Made by a program: the position numbers and the translations under genes. A stretch of 53,482 nt of DNA, taken from Defluviitaleaceae bacterium. GTDB taxonomy: Bacteria > Bacillota > Clostridia > Lachnospirales > WQUN01. The notes under the pieces were generated by a model. It was not told the DNA's origin. It did no database searches and saw only the letters and a list, made by a program, of their open reading frames with translations. Where the stretch lies: contig WQVD01000018.1 in NCBI GenBank assembly GCA_009781755.1, positions 1 to 53,482 of the forward strand, read 5' to 3'. Position 1 is the first letter of the stretch. Every line of letters starts with the position of its first letter. Below are positions 26,454 to 36,544 of the stretch, piece after piece.

Positions 26454-28897
26454 CGAATCTCAACCGGTTGCATATTCCAGATTTCATCGGCGTATTGGCG
26501 GATGGTGCGGTCGGACGAGAACTTTCCTGCCGACGCGGTATTCATGATGGCCATTTTTGCCCAGCGTTGTTTGTCTTTGTACGCTGCGTCTACGCGTTCG
26601 TGCGCTTCCTTGTACGCGGCAAAGTCTTGCAGCACAAAATATTCATCTGCAGGTGCACCGCCGTAGCCGTTGAGCATGGCGTCGTACAGTTCACGGAACA
26701 AGTCGTGATTGCCGCTGTCCAGCGTGCCATTGATGAGCGTGGTCAGCACGTTGCGCACGTTAAAGTCCATGTTGTACAAATCCCACGGGGCATATGTGCC
26801 CGATGCACGCAACGCCTGCACTTCCGCAGCGGTCATACCGAAGATGAAGAAATTCTCTTCGCCCACTTCTTCCAACATTTCAATGTTGGCGCCGTCCAGC
26901 GTGCCGATGGTGAGCGCGCCGTTGAGCATAAATTTCATGTTGCCCGTGCCGCTGGCTTCTTTGCCCGCGGTAGAAATTTGCTCGGATACGTCGGCGGCGG
27001 GCACGAGTTTTTCTGCCATGGATACACGGTAATTGGGCAGGAACAGGACTTTCAAGCGACCTTGTACGATGGGGTCACGGTCAATCATGTCTGCCACAGC
27101 GTTGATGAGCTTGATAATCAACTTGGCACGGTGGTAGCTAGCCGCTGCTTTGGCCGCAAACAGGAACGTGCGCGGCGCTATATCCAAGTGCGGATTCGCC
27201 TTTATTACCATATACAAATCGATGACATGGAAGATGTTCAGCAATTGCCGCTTGTATTCGTGCAAGCGCTTGACTTGGATATCAAAAATCGAATCCGGGT
27301 CAATCTTGTGGCCGTATACATCCAAAATGTGATTGGACAACATGATTTTGTTATCGCGCTTGATGTCCATAAATTTTTGTTGGAAAGCCGAATCACCGGC
27401 GAGGGGCTTTAATTTTTGCAAGTCGTTGAGGTCGCGCTTCCAGTGGTCGCCGATGGTTTCGGTAATCAAACCCGACAAGCCGGGGTTGCACTTGGCAAGC
27501 CAGCGGCGCGGCGTGATGCCATTGGTCTTGTTATTGAATTTTTCGGGATAAATTTCATAGAAATTGGCGAGTTCGATATTTTTGAGGATTTCGGTATGGA
27601 TGGCGGCTACGCCGTTGACGGAATGGCTACCCACGATGGCCAAGTGTGCCATGCGCACCATGCCGTCGGCACAGATGGCCATTGCACGGATACGTTCGGG
27701 GTCGTTGCCGTACCATTCCTTGAGGTTCTTGCAGAAACGATTGTTGATTTCCTCGACGATCATATAAATACGCGGCAACAAACGGCTGAACAGTTCAATC
27801 GGCCATTTTTCCAATGCTTCGGACAGAATTGTGTGGTTGGTGTAGGCGCAAGCAGCGCGGGTAATTTCCCATGCTTTGTCCCACGGCAGGTGGTACACGT
27901 CAATGAGCAGGCGCATCAATTCGGCAATGGCCAATGAGGGGTGTGTGTCGTTGAGTTGGAATTGCACCTTGTCGGCCAGTACATCCCAATTTGCGCCGTG
28001 TCTTTGTTCAAACTGTTGCAGCACGCGCTGGATGGTAGCGGAAATGAAGAAGTATTGTTGGCGCAGGCGCAGTTCTTTGCCGGATACATGTTCGTCGGCA
28101 GGGTACAAAACGGCAGACAATGTACGCGCCAAGTTCTGCTCCGCTACGGAGCGTTCGTATTGCCCTTCGTTAAAGCTTTGCAAGTCAAAACGGTTGACAG
28201 GTTCTGCATCCCACAGGCGCAGGGTGTTAACCATGTTGGTGTCGTAACCGACAACGGGGTAATCGTAGGGGATAGCCATGACTGATTGAAAATCTTCCAA
28301 TACAAAGCGGTAATCGCCGTTTTCGTCCTTAATCGTATTGACGCGGCCGCCAAATTGGATTTCTTTGGCGTATTCCTCGCGACGCACGCCCCAAGGGTCG
28401 CCGTAGTGCAGCCAGTTGTCGGGTTTTTCGACTTGGTAGCCGTCTTCTATATGTTGTTCGAATATGCCGTAATGGTAGCGGATGCCGCATCCATACGCGG
28501 GGTACCCCAGTGTGGACAGCGAATCTAAAAAGCAAGCTGCCAAACGCCCCAAACCGCCGTTACCCAAACCGGGGTCGTGTTCGGCCTCTTCGGCCAGGTT
28601 GGCATCGATGCCCAATTCGTCCAAGGCTTCTTTCACCGTGTCTTGCAAGGATAAATTTAAAATAGCATTGCCCATGAACCGCCCCATGAGAAATTCCATG
28701 GACAAGTAGTACACGGTTTTCACATCCGATTTCTCGAAGTGTTCGTGCGTGGCGAGCCAATGTGCGGACACGTATTCTTTTATTGTCAAGGATAAAGCGT
28801 TATATATTTGTTGAGGTGTGGCCGTGGAAACGGTTTTGCGATACGCGGTACGCAACATATCGGTTACACCGGATTTGATTTGGTCTTTGGTTAACAT
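26450..28897 (-). CDS. glgP: Glycogen/maltodextrin phosphorylase
   Basis: Releases glucose 1-phosphate from alpha-1,4-glucans using pyridoxal phosphate. The 815 residues are the full bacterial length. Family blocks: LSMEFLMGRFMGNAILN (about 67-83), DPGLGNGGLGRLAACFLDSL, GYGCGIRYHYGIFEQ, HTILSEALEKWP, and EASGTGNMKFMLNGALTIGT near 640-660 holding the PLP-binding Lys. CAGAAGGAGCC precedes the ATG at 28897. It has its own extended -10 promoter. The stop overlaps the next start (ATGA), placing glgP at the head of a transcript that runs through GH18, SpoIID and queA. That combination mixes storage-glucan and cell-wall functions. Confidence 0.97.
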   Translation of the reverse strand: MLTKDQIKSGVTDMLRTAYRKTVSTATPQQIYNALSLTIKEYVSAHWLATHEHFEKSDVKTVYYLSMEFLMGRFMGNAILNLSLQDTVKEALDELGIDANLAEEAEHDPGLGNGGLGRLAACFLDSLSTLGYPAYGCGIRYHYGIFEQHIEDGYQVEKPDNWLHYGDPWGVRREEYAKEIQFGGRVNTIKDENGDYRFVLEDFQSVMAIPYDYPVVGYDTNMVNTLRLWDAEPVNRFDLQSFNEGQYERSVAEQNLARTLSAVLYPADEHVSGKELRLRQQYFFISATIQRVLQQFEQRHGANWDVLADKVQFQLNDTHPSLAIAELMRLLIDVYHLPWDKAWEITRAACAYTNHTILSEALEKWPIELFSRLLPRIYMIVEEINNRFCKNLKEWYGNDPERIRAMAICADGMVRMAHLAIVGSHSVNGVAAIHTEILKNIELANFYEIYPEKFNNKTNGITPRRWLAKCNPGLSGLITETIGDHWKRDLNDLQKLKPLAGDSAFQQKFMDIKRDNKIMLSNHILDVYGHKIDPDSIFDIQVKRLHEYKRQLLNIFHVIDLYMVIKANPHLDIAPRTFLFAAKAAASYHRAKLIIKLINAVADMIDRDPIVQGRLKVLFLPNYRVSMAEKLVPAADVSEQISTAGKEASGTGNMKFMLNGALTIGTLDGANIEMLEEVGEENFFIFGMTAAEVQALRASGTYAPWDLYNMDFNVRNVLTTLINGTLDSGNHDLFRELYDAMLNGYGGAPADEYFVLQDFAAYKEAHERVDAAYKDKQRWAKMAIMNTASAGKFSSDRTIRQYADEIWNMQPVEIR

Positions 28898-28916
28898 TTA
28901 AGTGGCTCCTTCTGAC

Positions 28917-28931
28917 AAAATCTTAGATTTT
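28917..28931. promoter_or_regulatory. 15-bp palindrome at the glgP transcript start
   Basis: AAAATCTTAGATTTT is perfectly palindromic around its central base. It lies between the -10 box and the ribosome site of glgP, where a repressor could block the start of transcription. Confidence 0.35.
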
Positions 28932-28937
28932 ATCCGT

Positions 28938-28943
28938 AGTATA
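28938..28943 (-). promoter_or_regulatory. glgP extended -10 promoter
   Basis: The minus strand reads TTGCTATACTACGG: TGC-TATACT immediately after the T12 run of the upstream gene's terminator. No -35 box is possible within the T run except a weak one. Confidence 0.55.
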
Positions 28944-28983
28944 GCAAAAAAAAAAAACACTGTCTCGTTTAAGAAACAGTGGT
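28944..28983 (-). terminator. Terminator of the lipoprotein operon
   Basis: On the minus strand CACTGT, a 12-base loop and ACAGTG are followed by twelve consecutive T. It lies 20 bases after the lipoprotein stop codon at 29004. Confidence 0.85.
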
Positions 28984-29003
28984 TGCAAAAAATGTGTCTA
29001 TTA

Positions 29004-30404
29004 TTAATTCCGCATTGCGAAATTTTCGAATGTCCGTATAACACGTTCAATGGGGAATAAATCAAATAAATAATGAATAAATTCCGGGCTTACATATATT
29101 TGTGCCGAATGCCACATCGGCATGAGTTGTGTCGTTGGAATTGTTTCGCGTATTTCCCAATACTCTTCCGGCGCAAAATCTACATCATTTATGGTGTGTA
29201 TTGCCACGCCATCTTCGGTGTGCCAAGTCTGAAGTGAAACAAAGGTCTTGCGCATAACAAACGTTGCCGCCCCGCTTTGTATTCGATAAAAATCATAATA
29301 TCCGCCAAAATCACTTACCCAACCTACGGTCAATAATTGTTCGCCTTCGACTTCTGTGATGCTGATTGCCGTGTTCCATGTGAGTTGCTGCACTTCTCCA
29401 TCGGCAAACCCAAAGAGCAGGTTTGAATATTCGGTATTGCTTGAAAATACAGAAAAAGAACCTTGCCGCTGAATGCCGTCTCTGTACGTCACCAATAATA
29501 ACAACGGAACGCCATCACCGGATACATCAATCAATACCGGATAAAGCATCGTGTAATTAGTTGTAAAATCACGCATGCGGTCTTCTACCGAGCGTACAAT
29601 TTCGGCAAAGGCCGATGCACGCTCTGCTGACAAGTAAAGCGGCGCACCGTTGCTCCAAAACGGGATGTGGTAAATCGGCATGGGCGATATCGATTCAATA
29701 TGACGCATATCCCATCGATCATAACATTCAAGTGTTAAGTCGCCTGTAAATTCGGCAAATCGAAACGCACAAACACCTCGCGCGTCATAATGAAACATGA
29801 AATACCTGTTCAAACCGTTTTCGTCGGTAAAGGCAATACCCCTGTGCGGAGCGGAACCGCGTGCCATCCACGTCATAACCAAGGGTTGCTCCGGATGTAA
29901 AGTATCCAAAACAAACAAATCACGTTCTACGATAAATTCAATTTCCGCACCATTAATTTCAATGAATCGAAAATCATGCAAGATAATGTTGGGAACGAAA
30001 GCAATCCGCTGCTGTATCGCATAATCTTCACAAAATTCGACATACGATTCATAATCATCAAAAAACGCATCTGTAATCATGACAATACTTATTTCAACTT
30101 CGTCCGTGGCTTGAAACGTGGAAGTAAACATGGCTTCATGGGATTGCATGACGGATGGATTTTGGATTGGCGGCTGCGTTGGTGTCGGGGTGGTTGGAGC
30201 CGGCGTTGACGTTTGCGTTGGTGGTGGGGTCGGCGTTAAAGGTTGCGTTGGTGATGAGGTTTGCGGCGGAGCGGGGGGTTGCGTTGGATATGACGTCGGG
30301 GGTTGCGTTGGTACAGTGGTATAAACAGTTGAATCACTACCGCATGCAGCCAACACCAAAAATATACATAGAACAAAAACCGCACGATAACTTATTTTTA
30401 TCAT
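29004..30404 (-). CDS. Lipoprotein of unknown function with Pro/Thr linker
   Basis: 466 residues. The signal ends in the lipobox LVLAAC with Cys21 as the lipidation site. Residues about 27-85 are a low-complexity PTQPP/TPTP linker, as in cell-wall spanning stalks. The rest (about 90-466) is a soluble beta-rich domain rich in aromatic and acidic residues, including VLIDVSGDGVPLLLLVT, a stretch resembling an FG-GAP/VCBS-like calcium loop. I do not recognise the family. The start is the ATG at 30404, with AAGGCGGA upstream and only 2 bases after the MFS stop. It ends the serS - small protein - MFS operon and is followed by a strong terminator. Confidence 0.8.
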   Translation of the reverse strand: MIKISYRAVFVLCIFLVLAACGSDSTVYTTVPTQPPTSYPTQPPAPPQTSSPTQPLTPTPPPTQTSTPAPTTPTPTQPPIQNPSVMQSHEAMFTSTFQATDEVEISIVMITDAFFDDYESYVEFCEDYAIQQRIAFVPNIILHDFRFIEINGAEIEFIVERDLFVLDTLHPEQPLVMTWMARGSAPHRGIAFTDENGLNRYFMFHYDARGVCAFRFAEFTGDLTLECYDRWDMRHIESISPMPIYHIPFWSNGAPLYLSAERASAFAEIVRSVEDRMRDFTTNYTMLYPVLIDVSGDGVPLLLLVTYRDGIQRQGSFSVFSSNTEYSNLLFGFADGEVQQLTWNTAISITEVEGEQLLTVGWVSDFGGYYDFYRIQSGAATFVMRKTFVSLQTWHTEDGVAIHTINDVDFAPEEYWEIRETIPTTQLMPMWHSAQIYVSPEFIHYLFDLFPIERVIRTFENFAMRN

Positions 30405-30406
30405 GT

Positions 30407-31654
30407 TTATCCGCCTTCTACTACGCCATCCATTTGCCGCACTTTGTCGCGATAAATCACCGCGAATATCCCCGGTAATATAAAACACAGCGCAAACACA
30501 AAAATCGACAGCCATAAATATATTTGCCCGATGCCCCATTGATCGGCCAGCATACCGCCCAAGCCTGCGCCCAGCATGGCGGCAATGGCACGCATAACGG
30601 CGTTAAGGCTTTGTACGGTGGATTTCAAATGCAATGGTGCATATTTATTCAATAAAACGGTAGAAAAATAAAAATGCAACATAAACGTCAACCCGTGCAA
30701 CAACTGCGTACTCACCGTCAACGCCAATGAATCCTGAACATCCGCCACATACAGCAATAATAAACGCACGGTCATAAACGCGCCTACAATCATTAACAGA
30801 TGAATGGGCTTTCGCTTGCCGAATAATCGGCTCACAAACAACAACACCGGTACTTCACTGGCGGCGGCCAAAAATACGGCACGCCCAACCTGCGCTTCCG
30901 TAGCACCCAAATTGCGCAACTGTATCGCCACAAAGGAATGATAAAACGTCGTCGCCAGCGCGAAAACCAACGTGGACAACAACACGCACAGCACCATTTT
31001 ATTACCGAGCAATTCCTTCAAGCTCTCTTTCAAAGAAGGACGTACCGGCGCATCGTTTGTTCCGGAAGATGCATCTTGCACATTGGGCATCCAAAATACC
31101 GCAAACAATGCCACCCCCACCAACACCGCTTGGAAATAAAAAATCCGCACAAATTCTTCACCCACCAGATGCCCGACAACCAAGGCCATCAATCCGTAAC
31201 TGATGGTGCCCATCATGCGGATGGTGTTAAATTTGATGCGCTTCTTTTCTACGGCTTGCAAGGTGATGGCATCGGCCATGGGTCCCATGGAATTGGTGAA
31301 CATCGTATAAAAAATCGCCATAAAAACGACATAAGCAAAAGCGTAATGCAAAGGAAACAACAATGCCACAATAATTAAACCCGATGTCAAAATCATGAGC
31401 ACGCGGCGGCGGTTGGTGCGGTCGCTCAACACTCCCCACATCGGCTGCGCAAAAATTGAAACCAACGGCCCCACCGACGCAATGATACCTACTTGCGTCA
31501 ACGAGAAACCAAGCGTCTCTTCGAAATAAACATTCAAAAACGTCGTGACCGTGGCCATCGACATGAACACCACGGTGTAATATATGTAGAAAGGGGCTAG
31601 CTCTTTATCTGCCAGCCCCGAATTGCGCATGCGGTTATTCCATCGACTAATCAC
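30407..31654 (-). CDS. MFS transporter (LacY/HCAT-like MFS_1_like)
   Basis: 415 residues with about 12 hydrophobic segments. It includes SIFAQPMWGVLSDRTNRRRV, the MFS signature between helices 2 and 3, and a matching second half (FVSRLFGKRKPIHLLM). The pattern resembles the MFS_1_like group related to nucleoside:H+ symporters and PPP-family permeases; substrate unknown. The start is GTG at 31654, overlapping the previous stop as GTGA with GGAAAGGGA upstream. An internal ATG at codon 9 is an alternative. Middle gene of the serS operon, translationally coupled on both sides. Confidence 0.83.
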   Translation of the reverse strand: MISRWNNRMRNSGLADKELAPFYIYYTVVFMSMATVTTFLNVYFEETLGFSLTQVGIIASVGPLVSIFAQPMWGVLSDRTNRRRVLMILTSGLIIVALLFPLHYAFAYVVFMAIFYTMFTNSMGPMADAITLQAVEKKRIKFNTIRMMGTISYGLMALVVGHLVGEEFVRIFYFQAVLVGVALFAVFWMPNVQDASSGTNDAPVRPSLKESLKELLGNKMVLCVLLSTLVFALATTFYHSFVAIQLRNLGATEAQVGRAVFLAAASEVPVLLFVSRLFGKRKPIHLLMIVGAFMTVRLLLLYVADVQDSLALTVSTQLLHGLTFMLHFYFSTVLLNKYAPLHLKSTVQSLNAVMRAIAAMLGAGLGGMLADQWGIGQIYLWLSIFVFALCFILPGIFAVIYRDKVRQMDGVVEGG

Positions 31655-31976
31655 ACGGCTTCCCTTTCCTTCAAACGAAGATATCTCTTGCGCAAAATTG
31701 TAATGTAAATAATTTCAATGAAAGGAATCCACGACTTGCTCAGCGACATCGACGATTCCACATCCAAATGTGCGCCTTCATCACGCACATCCAGCACAAC
31801 CGTGTTGCTCGTACACCAATCAATTTTGGCAACAACGGTATGGATACCGTGCGGCACTTCGTAATCCTTTGTTTGATCGCGTTCAATATCGCCTTGATAT
31901 ACATCGTCGATGAATATTTTGTACTTGCGTATTTTATCCGCCCACGTACTACCGCGCGTAATTCGAATGGCAGGCA

Positions 31977-31977
<1 letters not shown>
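31651..31977 (-). CDS. Small protein of unknown function (beta-domain, hydrophobic C-terminus)
   Basis: 108 residues. Residues 3-75 form a beta-rich domain with IRITRGSTWADKIRKYKIFI and GIHTVVAKIDWCTSNTVVL, a pattern I know from uncharacterised Firmicutes proteins. Residues about 83-98 are hydrophobic (WIPFIEIIYITIL), followed by a basic tail, suggesting a membrane-associated end. The ATG shares one base with the serS stop (TAATG) and its stop overlaps the MFS start. No function can be given. Confidence 0.65.
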
Positions 31978-33269
<1,292 letters not shown>

Positions 33270-33283
33270 TCATGAATATCCGC

Positions 33284-33289
33284 ATTATA
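33284..33289 (-). promoter_or_regulatory. serS -10 box
   Basis: TATAAT on the minus strand, about 33 bases before the serS ATG. The -35 is not clear. Confidence 0.45.
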
Positions 33290-33319
33290 ATATGAAACCC
33301 GGGCAAAACCCATAGCACA

Positions 33320-33626
33320 TATGTTCGACCGTGTCAACATAAGCATCTTCGATTTACTACGTTACAATGCCCGCACAGCAGATGAAAGGCACTCCGCGTC
33401 GAATGGCCGGATAAGAAGATGTACTTCGGTGCGTCCACTCCACCGCGCCACTACGCTCATTAGTCCCCTGCGTTTGTTGTAAGGCAGTATCAGTAACACC
33501 CGTAACATCCGCCAACCCCAAGGAAGCGGGCAAGCCACAAGTGCACGGTGGCAAGCCCACGCTAGCAACTTCCGCAGGCGCGGCACAAACCCTCATGAGG
33601 TAATGCAATACAAATTTAATATCAAA
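33320..33626 (+). ncRNA. Gene-free structured region, candidate ncRNA (possible HEARO/omega-RNA-like)
   Basis: The gap 33290-33803 holds no credible protein gene. Within it, GGGCAAGCCAC pairs with GTGGCAAGCCC as a stem with a symmetric AA/AA internal loop, enclosed by GGAAG/CTTCC (33520-33574). Further on come GCGGCAC and CCTCATGAGG (33591-33600). A possible -10 (TACAAT, 33363) precedes it and a strong terminator follows at 33627-33713. The stretch ending CTCATGAGGTAATGC reminds me of omega-RNAs of IscB (HEARO), but no IscB gene is present and the match is from memory. Strand and class are uncertain. Confidence 0.35.
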
Positions 33627-33713
33627 CAACAAAAACCGCCCCTGAATCGTCAGGCATCCGTACCCCTATATAGGAGAGTACGTTTGCTTGTCGTATATGG
33701 GGCGTTTTTGTTG
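33627..33713. terminator. Bidirectional terminator with branched apex
   Basis: CAACAAAAACCGCCCC pairs with GGGGCGTTTTTGTTG (one bulge). Between them are two further hairpins: CCTGA-ATCG-TCAGG and an imperfect CCCCTATATA/TATATGGGG. T runs occur on both strands, so it can end the leftward VOC transcript and any rightward RNA from the preceding region. Confidence 0.7.
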
Positions 33714-33803
33714 TGATTTTATTATAAAAATACTATAGATTATTATGGTTTGTACTGTGTAGGGTGGAAATAACACTATTTATGTTTATACTGTGCTTAA
33801 TGG

Positions 33804-34202
33804 TTATTCAGAAATCCACCATAAATACCCGAATTTATCTACTATACCACTTCCTGTTTTAGTATCATCCCAGTCAAGCGGGCCTAAAGGTTCGGCACGA
33901 ATAGCATCTTGCCTTAGCGTTTCATATGCTTTCTTAACGCCCTCTAATCCCAATCCATAAACGTATAGCTGTGCATATGGTTGAAAACTGTATGAGGGGA
34001 CAAAAAGTTCATCAGGGTCTTTGTTGAAGTTATCTCTTGGAACAACAGAAATAAAATGCTCATCGCCATTCATTAATTTGGAATATACTAATTTTCCATC
34101 AGCACTGTGAGCAGTATATCCTTTTGTTAAACCGAAAGCTTTAATGTAAATTTCGACAGCTTCTTCGTTTCTGCTTGTATAAATTGCACTTTCCATTGTC
34201 AT
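33804..34202 (-). CDS. VOC (glyoxalase/bleomycin-resistance-like) protein
   Basis: 132 residues, a single VOC domain of two beta-alpha-beta-beta-beta repeats. Typical pieces are NEEAVEIYIKAFGL, MNGDEHFISVVPRD and a C-terminal DKFGYLWWISE. It is close to the PhnB-like group, which includes binding proteins as well as enzymes. The start is the ATG at 34202, after GGTTAGG; the frame extends further upstream but crosses the promoter palindrome. It stands alone between a possible operator and a terminator. The substrate is unknown. Confidence 0.82.
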   Translation of the reverse strand: MTMESAIYTSRNEEAVEIYIKAFGLTKGYTAHSADGKLVYSKLMNGDEHFISVVPRDNFNKDPDELFVPSYSFQPYAQLYVYGLGLEGVKKAYETLRQDAIRAEPLGPLDWDDTKTGSGIVDKFGYLWWISE

Positions 34203-34236
34203 TTTCCTAACCTCCAAAGATATTAATCTTACGCAC

Positions 34237-34252
34237 ATACCACCGGTGGTAT
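34237..34252. promoter_or_regulatory. Perfect 16-bp palindrome, candidate operator of the VOC gene
   Basis: ATACCACCGGTGGTAT is exactly self-complementary. On the minus strand it directly follows ACTTATAT, a possible -10, about 40 bases before the VOC start. Its position suits a repressor site. Confidence 0.5.
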
Positions 34253-34412
34253 ATAAGTGCGCCCTTTGTTTTGACTATTCAGCCTGCAAAGCAATTTTAT
34301 CACAATGCTGTTGCTTTGTGGCGAAGTCATCCGAACCACGTTATTTCCGCCATTCACAGACCACATCCTATAATTATTACGTGTCCGATATGAAGATGAC
34401 ATGAACGCAAAA

Positions 34413-35132
34413 TTATCCATGGTGGGTATACATATGATCAAACAGCGAATCAGTAATTAAGGCATCCACGCCCGCTTGTTGCATCAATGCCATGATGTTT
34501 GCATCGTTGACCGTCCACACATGTACGGCAATGCTCAGTGCGTGGCAATCTGCTACCGTCTGCGGCAGCGCAGCGATGATTTGCCACGGTGCGTGCAGGG
34601 CGTTGGCTTGCAGGCTTTGTGCGTATAAATGGGGGTTTACCATGCCCATGTTGTACAGCAAGCCGATAGGTGCCGTGGGTTGTAACTGCCGCAGTGCCAT
34701 CAAGGAATAATGGTTGAACGACGAATATATCACGCTGCCGAAGTTGATTTCGCGCTCCAATTCGAGGAGCTTGGCGGGCATGGCAGGGTATAGTTCTTCA
34801 TCGGTTTTTAGCTCAACGTTGATGGTGATGGGGCGGTTGTGGGTTTGGGTGTAGTCGTTGGCCAGTTGGTAGACTTCGCGCAGGCTGGGAATTGGGAAGT
34901 CGAATTGCTTCAATTCTTCCAGCGTGTGGTCGCAGATGCGGCCGGGTTGGTTGGTCATGCGCTGTAGGGTCAAATCGTGGAATACCATCACTTCGCCGTC
35001 GCGGGATAGGTGCACATCCAGTTCAAGGCCGTCGGCGCCTTTATCCAGAGCCAGTTGGAAGGCTTGCAGGGTATTTTCCGGGGCGAATGCGCTGGCGCCG
35101 CGGTGTGCCCATATTTTCATTGGCCTGCTCAT
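34413..35132 (-). CDS. Glycerophosphodiester phosphodiesterase (GDPD family)
   Basis: Splits glycerophosphodiesters into glycerol 3-phosphate and an alcohol, or acts on teichoic/lipid headgroups. It has 239 residues with no signal peptide, so it is cytoplasmic. The catalytic pair is in IWAHRGASAFAPENTLQAF and metal ligands in LELDVHLSRDGEVMVFHD; NVELKT supplies the second metal Glu. Later, AVHVWTVNDANIMALM and GVDALITD close the barrel. The start ATG at 35132 overlaps the uxaC stop (ATGA); a second ATG four codons on has AGCAGG upstream. It is the last gene of the uxaC transcript, an unusual pairing. Confidence 0.92.
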   Translation of the reverse strand: MSRPMKIWAHRGASAFAPENTLQAFQLALDKGADGLELDVHLSRDGEVMVFHDLTLQRMTNQPGRICDHTLEELKQFDFPIPSLREVYQLANDYTQTHNRPITINVELKTDEELYPAMPAKLLELEREINFGSVIYSSFNHYSLMALRQLQPTAPIGLLYNMGMVNPHLYAQSLQANALHAPWQIIAALPQTVADCHALSIAVHVWTVNDANIMALMQQAGVDALITDSLFDHMYTHHG

Positions 35133-36532
35133 GAGAAGTAATTTCTCGCGTTGTAATAGGCGATGTCGCTAGCGATTTTGGTTAGCAGGGGCAGGTCTCG
35201 GGGGAATTCGCCCGCTTCGGCCCATTTGCCGATTTGATTGGCCAGGATGCGACGGAAATAAGCGTGGCGTGGGTAGGAAATGAAACTGCGCGAATCGGTG
35301 AGCATGCCCACGAAGTGCGCCACCATGCCTAGGGTTGCTAGGGTCGTGAGGTGCTTTTCCATGCCGGGTTTGGAATCGTTGAACCACCATGGCGCGCCCC
35401 ATTGCATGCGTCCGCGGATGCCGCGCCCTTGAAAGTTGCCGATCATGGTGGCCAGCATGTCGTCGGCGGTGGGGTTGAGCGCGTACAAGATGGTCTTGGG
35501 CAGGGCGTCGCGGTTTTCAAGGTCGTCAAGGATACGGGATAGGGCGTGTGCGAAGGGTAAATCGGCCATGGAATCGAAGCCCGTGTCCGCGCCTACGAGG
35601 TTCATCATGCGGGTATTGTTGGCGCGCATGGCTCCCATGTGCAATTGCATCGTCCAGCCACGTGCTTGGTATTGGTTACCTAGCCACGCGAATAAGCGTG
35701 TTTTGAACGCGACGGCTTGTTCCGGCGTTACGGACGCGCCGTCATAAAACATGTCGTAAAGAATCTTGGCCGCGTCTGCATCGGTGGCGGTTGCATCGAA
35801 AACGGGCGGCTCCAATGAATGATCAGAAATGACGCAACCCATGGATGCGAAGAAGTCTAAGCGTTGGGATAGTGCCGCCAACAGCGTGCCCCAGCTGGTG
35901 ATTTTTACGTCGCTTACGCGCTCCAATTTTCGTAGATAATCCATAAAATCCCGATGCCCCGCTTCCAGCAAAATGCCTGGGCGGAAGGTGGGTAATATCC
36001 GTGCCAAGCCGGGGATGTTGTCGGCTTTGATTTTGGCGTGGTGTTCGAGTGTGTCGGCGGGGTCGTCGGTTGTAGCCAGCCATTCCACGCGAGAATGCTT
36101 GAGCAGACTGTGCACGTTGAAGTCCTGACGCTCGATGATTGCGTTGCAATGTATATAGATTTGTGCGGCATTTTGTGCCATTACGGGCTCATGCCAGTTG
36201 AAGTATTGCTTCAATTCCATGTGCGACCAATGGTACAGCGGGCTGCCGATGGCCATTTCCAACGTGCCGCACCACGCGGCGAATTTTTCTGCGTCGGGCG
36301 CGTCGCCGGTGATGTGCGATTCGGGTACGCCGTGGGTACGCATGAGTCGCCATTTGTAATGGTCGCCGCCCAGCCATAAATCGGTGATATTACGGAAGCG
36401 TTTATTTTCTGCGATGGCCGCCGCGTCTAAATGGCAATGGTAATCGATAATGGGCAAGTCGCGGATGGCGGCGTATAACTGCACCGCCGTGTCGTTGGTG
36501 AGTAGAAAATTGTCGTCCATAAATTGTCTCAT
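35129..36532 (-). CDS. uxaC: Glucuronate isomerase
   Basis: Converts D-glucuronate to D-fructuronate (and galacturonate to tagaturonate), the entry step of hexuronate breakdown. It has 467 residues, the normal length. Metal-site motif IIDYHCHLD is near residue 30; other conserved parts are FRNITDLWLGGDHYKWRLMR, WLATTDDPADTLEHH, QLHMGAMRANNTRM and RGRMQWGAPWWFNDS. GGAGG precedes the ATG at 36532. The rest of the uronate pathway (uxaA, uxaB, uxuA, kdgK) is not in the window. It lies 12 bases after the esterase gene and overlaps gdpD, so the three probably form one transcript. Confidence 0.96.
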   Translation of the reverse strand: MRQFMDDNFLLTNDTAVQLYAAIRDLPIIDYHCHLDAAAIAENKRFRNITDLWLGGDHYKWRLMRTHGVPESHITGDAPDAEKFAAWCGTLEMAIGSPLYHWSHMELKQYFNWHEPVMAQNAAQIYIHCNAIIERQDFNVHSLLKHSRVEWLATTDDPADTLEHHAKIKADNIPGLARILPTFRPGILLEAGHRDFMDYLRKLERVSDVKITSWGTLLAALSQRLDFFASMGCVISDHSLEPPVFDATATDADAAKILYDMFYDGASVTPEQAVAFKTRLFAWLGNQYQARGWTMQLHMGAMRANNTRMMNLVGADTGFDSMADLPFAHALSRILDDLENRDALPKTILYALNPTADDMLATMIGNFQGRGIRGRMQWGAPWWFNDSKPGMEKHLTTLATLGMVAHFVGMLTDSRSFISYPRHAYFRRILANQIGKWAEAGEFPRDLPLLTKIASDIAYYNARNYFS

Positions 36533-36544
36533 GATTTTCCTCCG

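Noticed and set aside
28944..28955. A12 tract as a slippage site
   Set aside because: It is fully explained as the T run of the lipoprotein operon terminator and lies outside coding sequence.
30150..30340. Tandem DNA repeat as a phase-variation tract in the lipoprotein gene
   Set aside because: The repeats are degenerate PTQPP/TPTP codons of varying length, all in frame, and lack a homogeneous short unit.
33357..33632. A 91-codon leftward frame in the gene-free region
   Set aside because: Cys/Thr/Ser-rich without hydrophobic core or ribosome site. The bases are better explained by RNA secondary structure.
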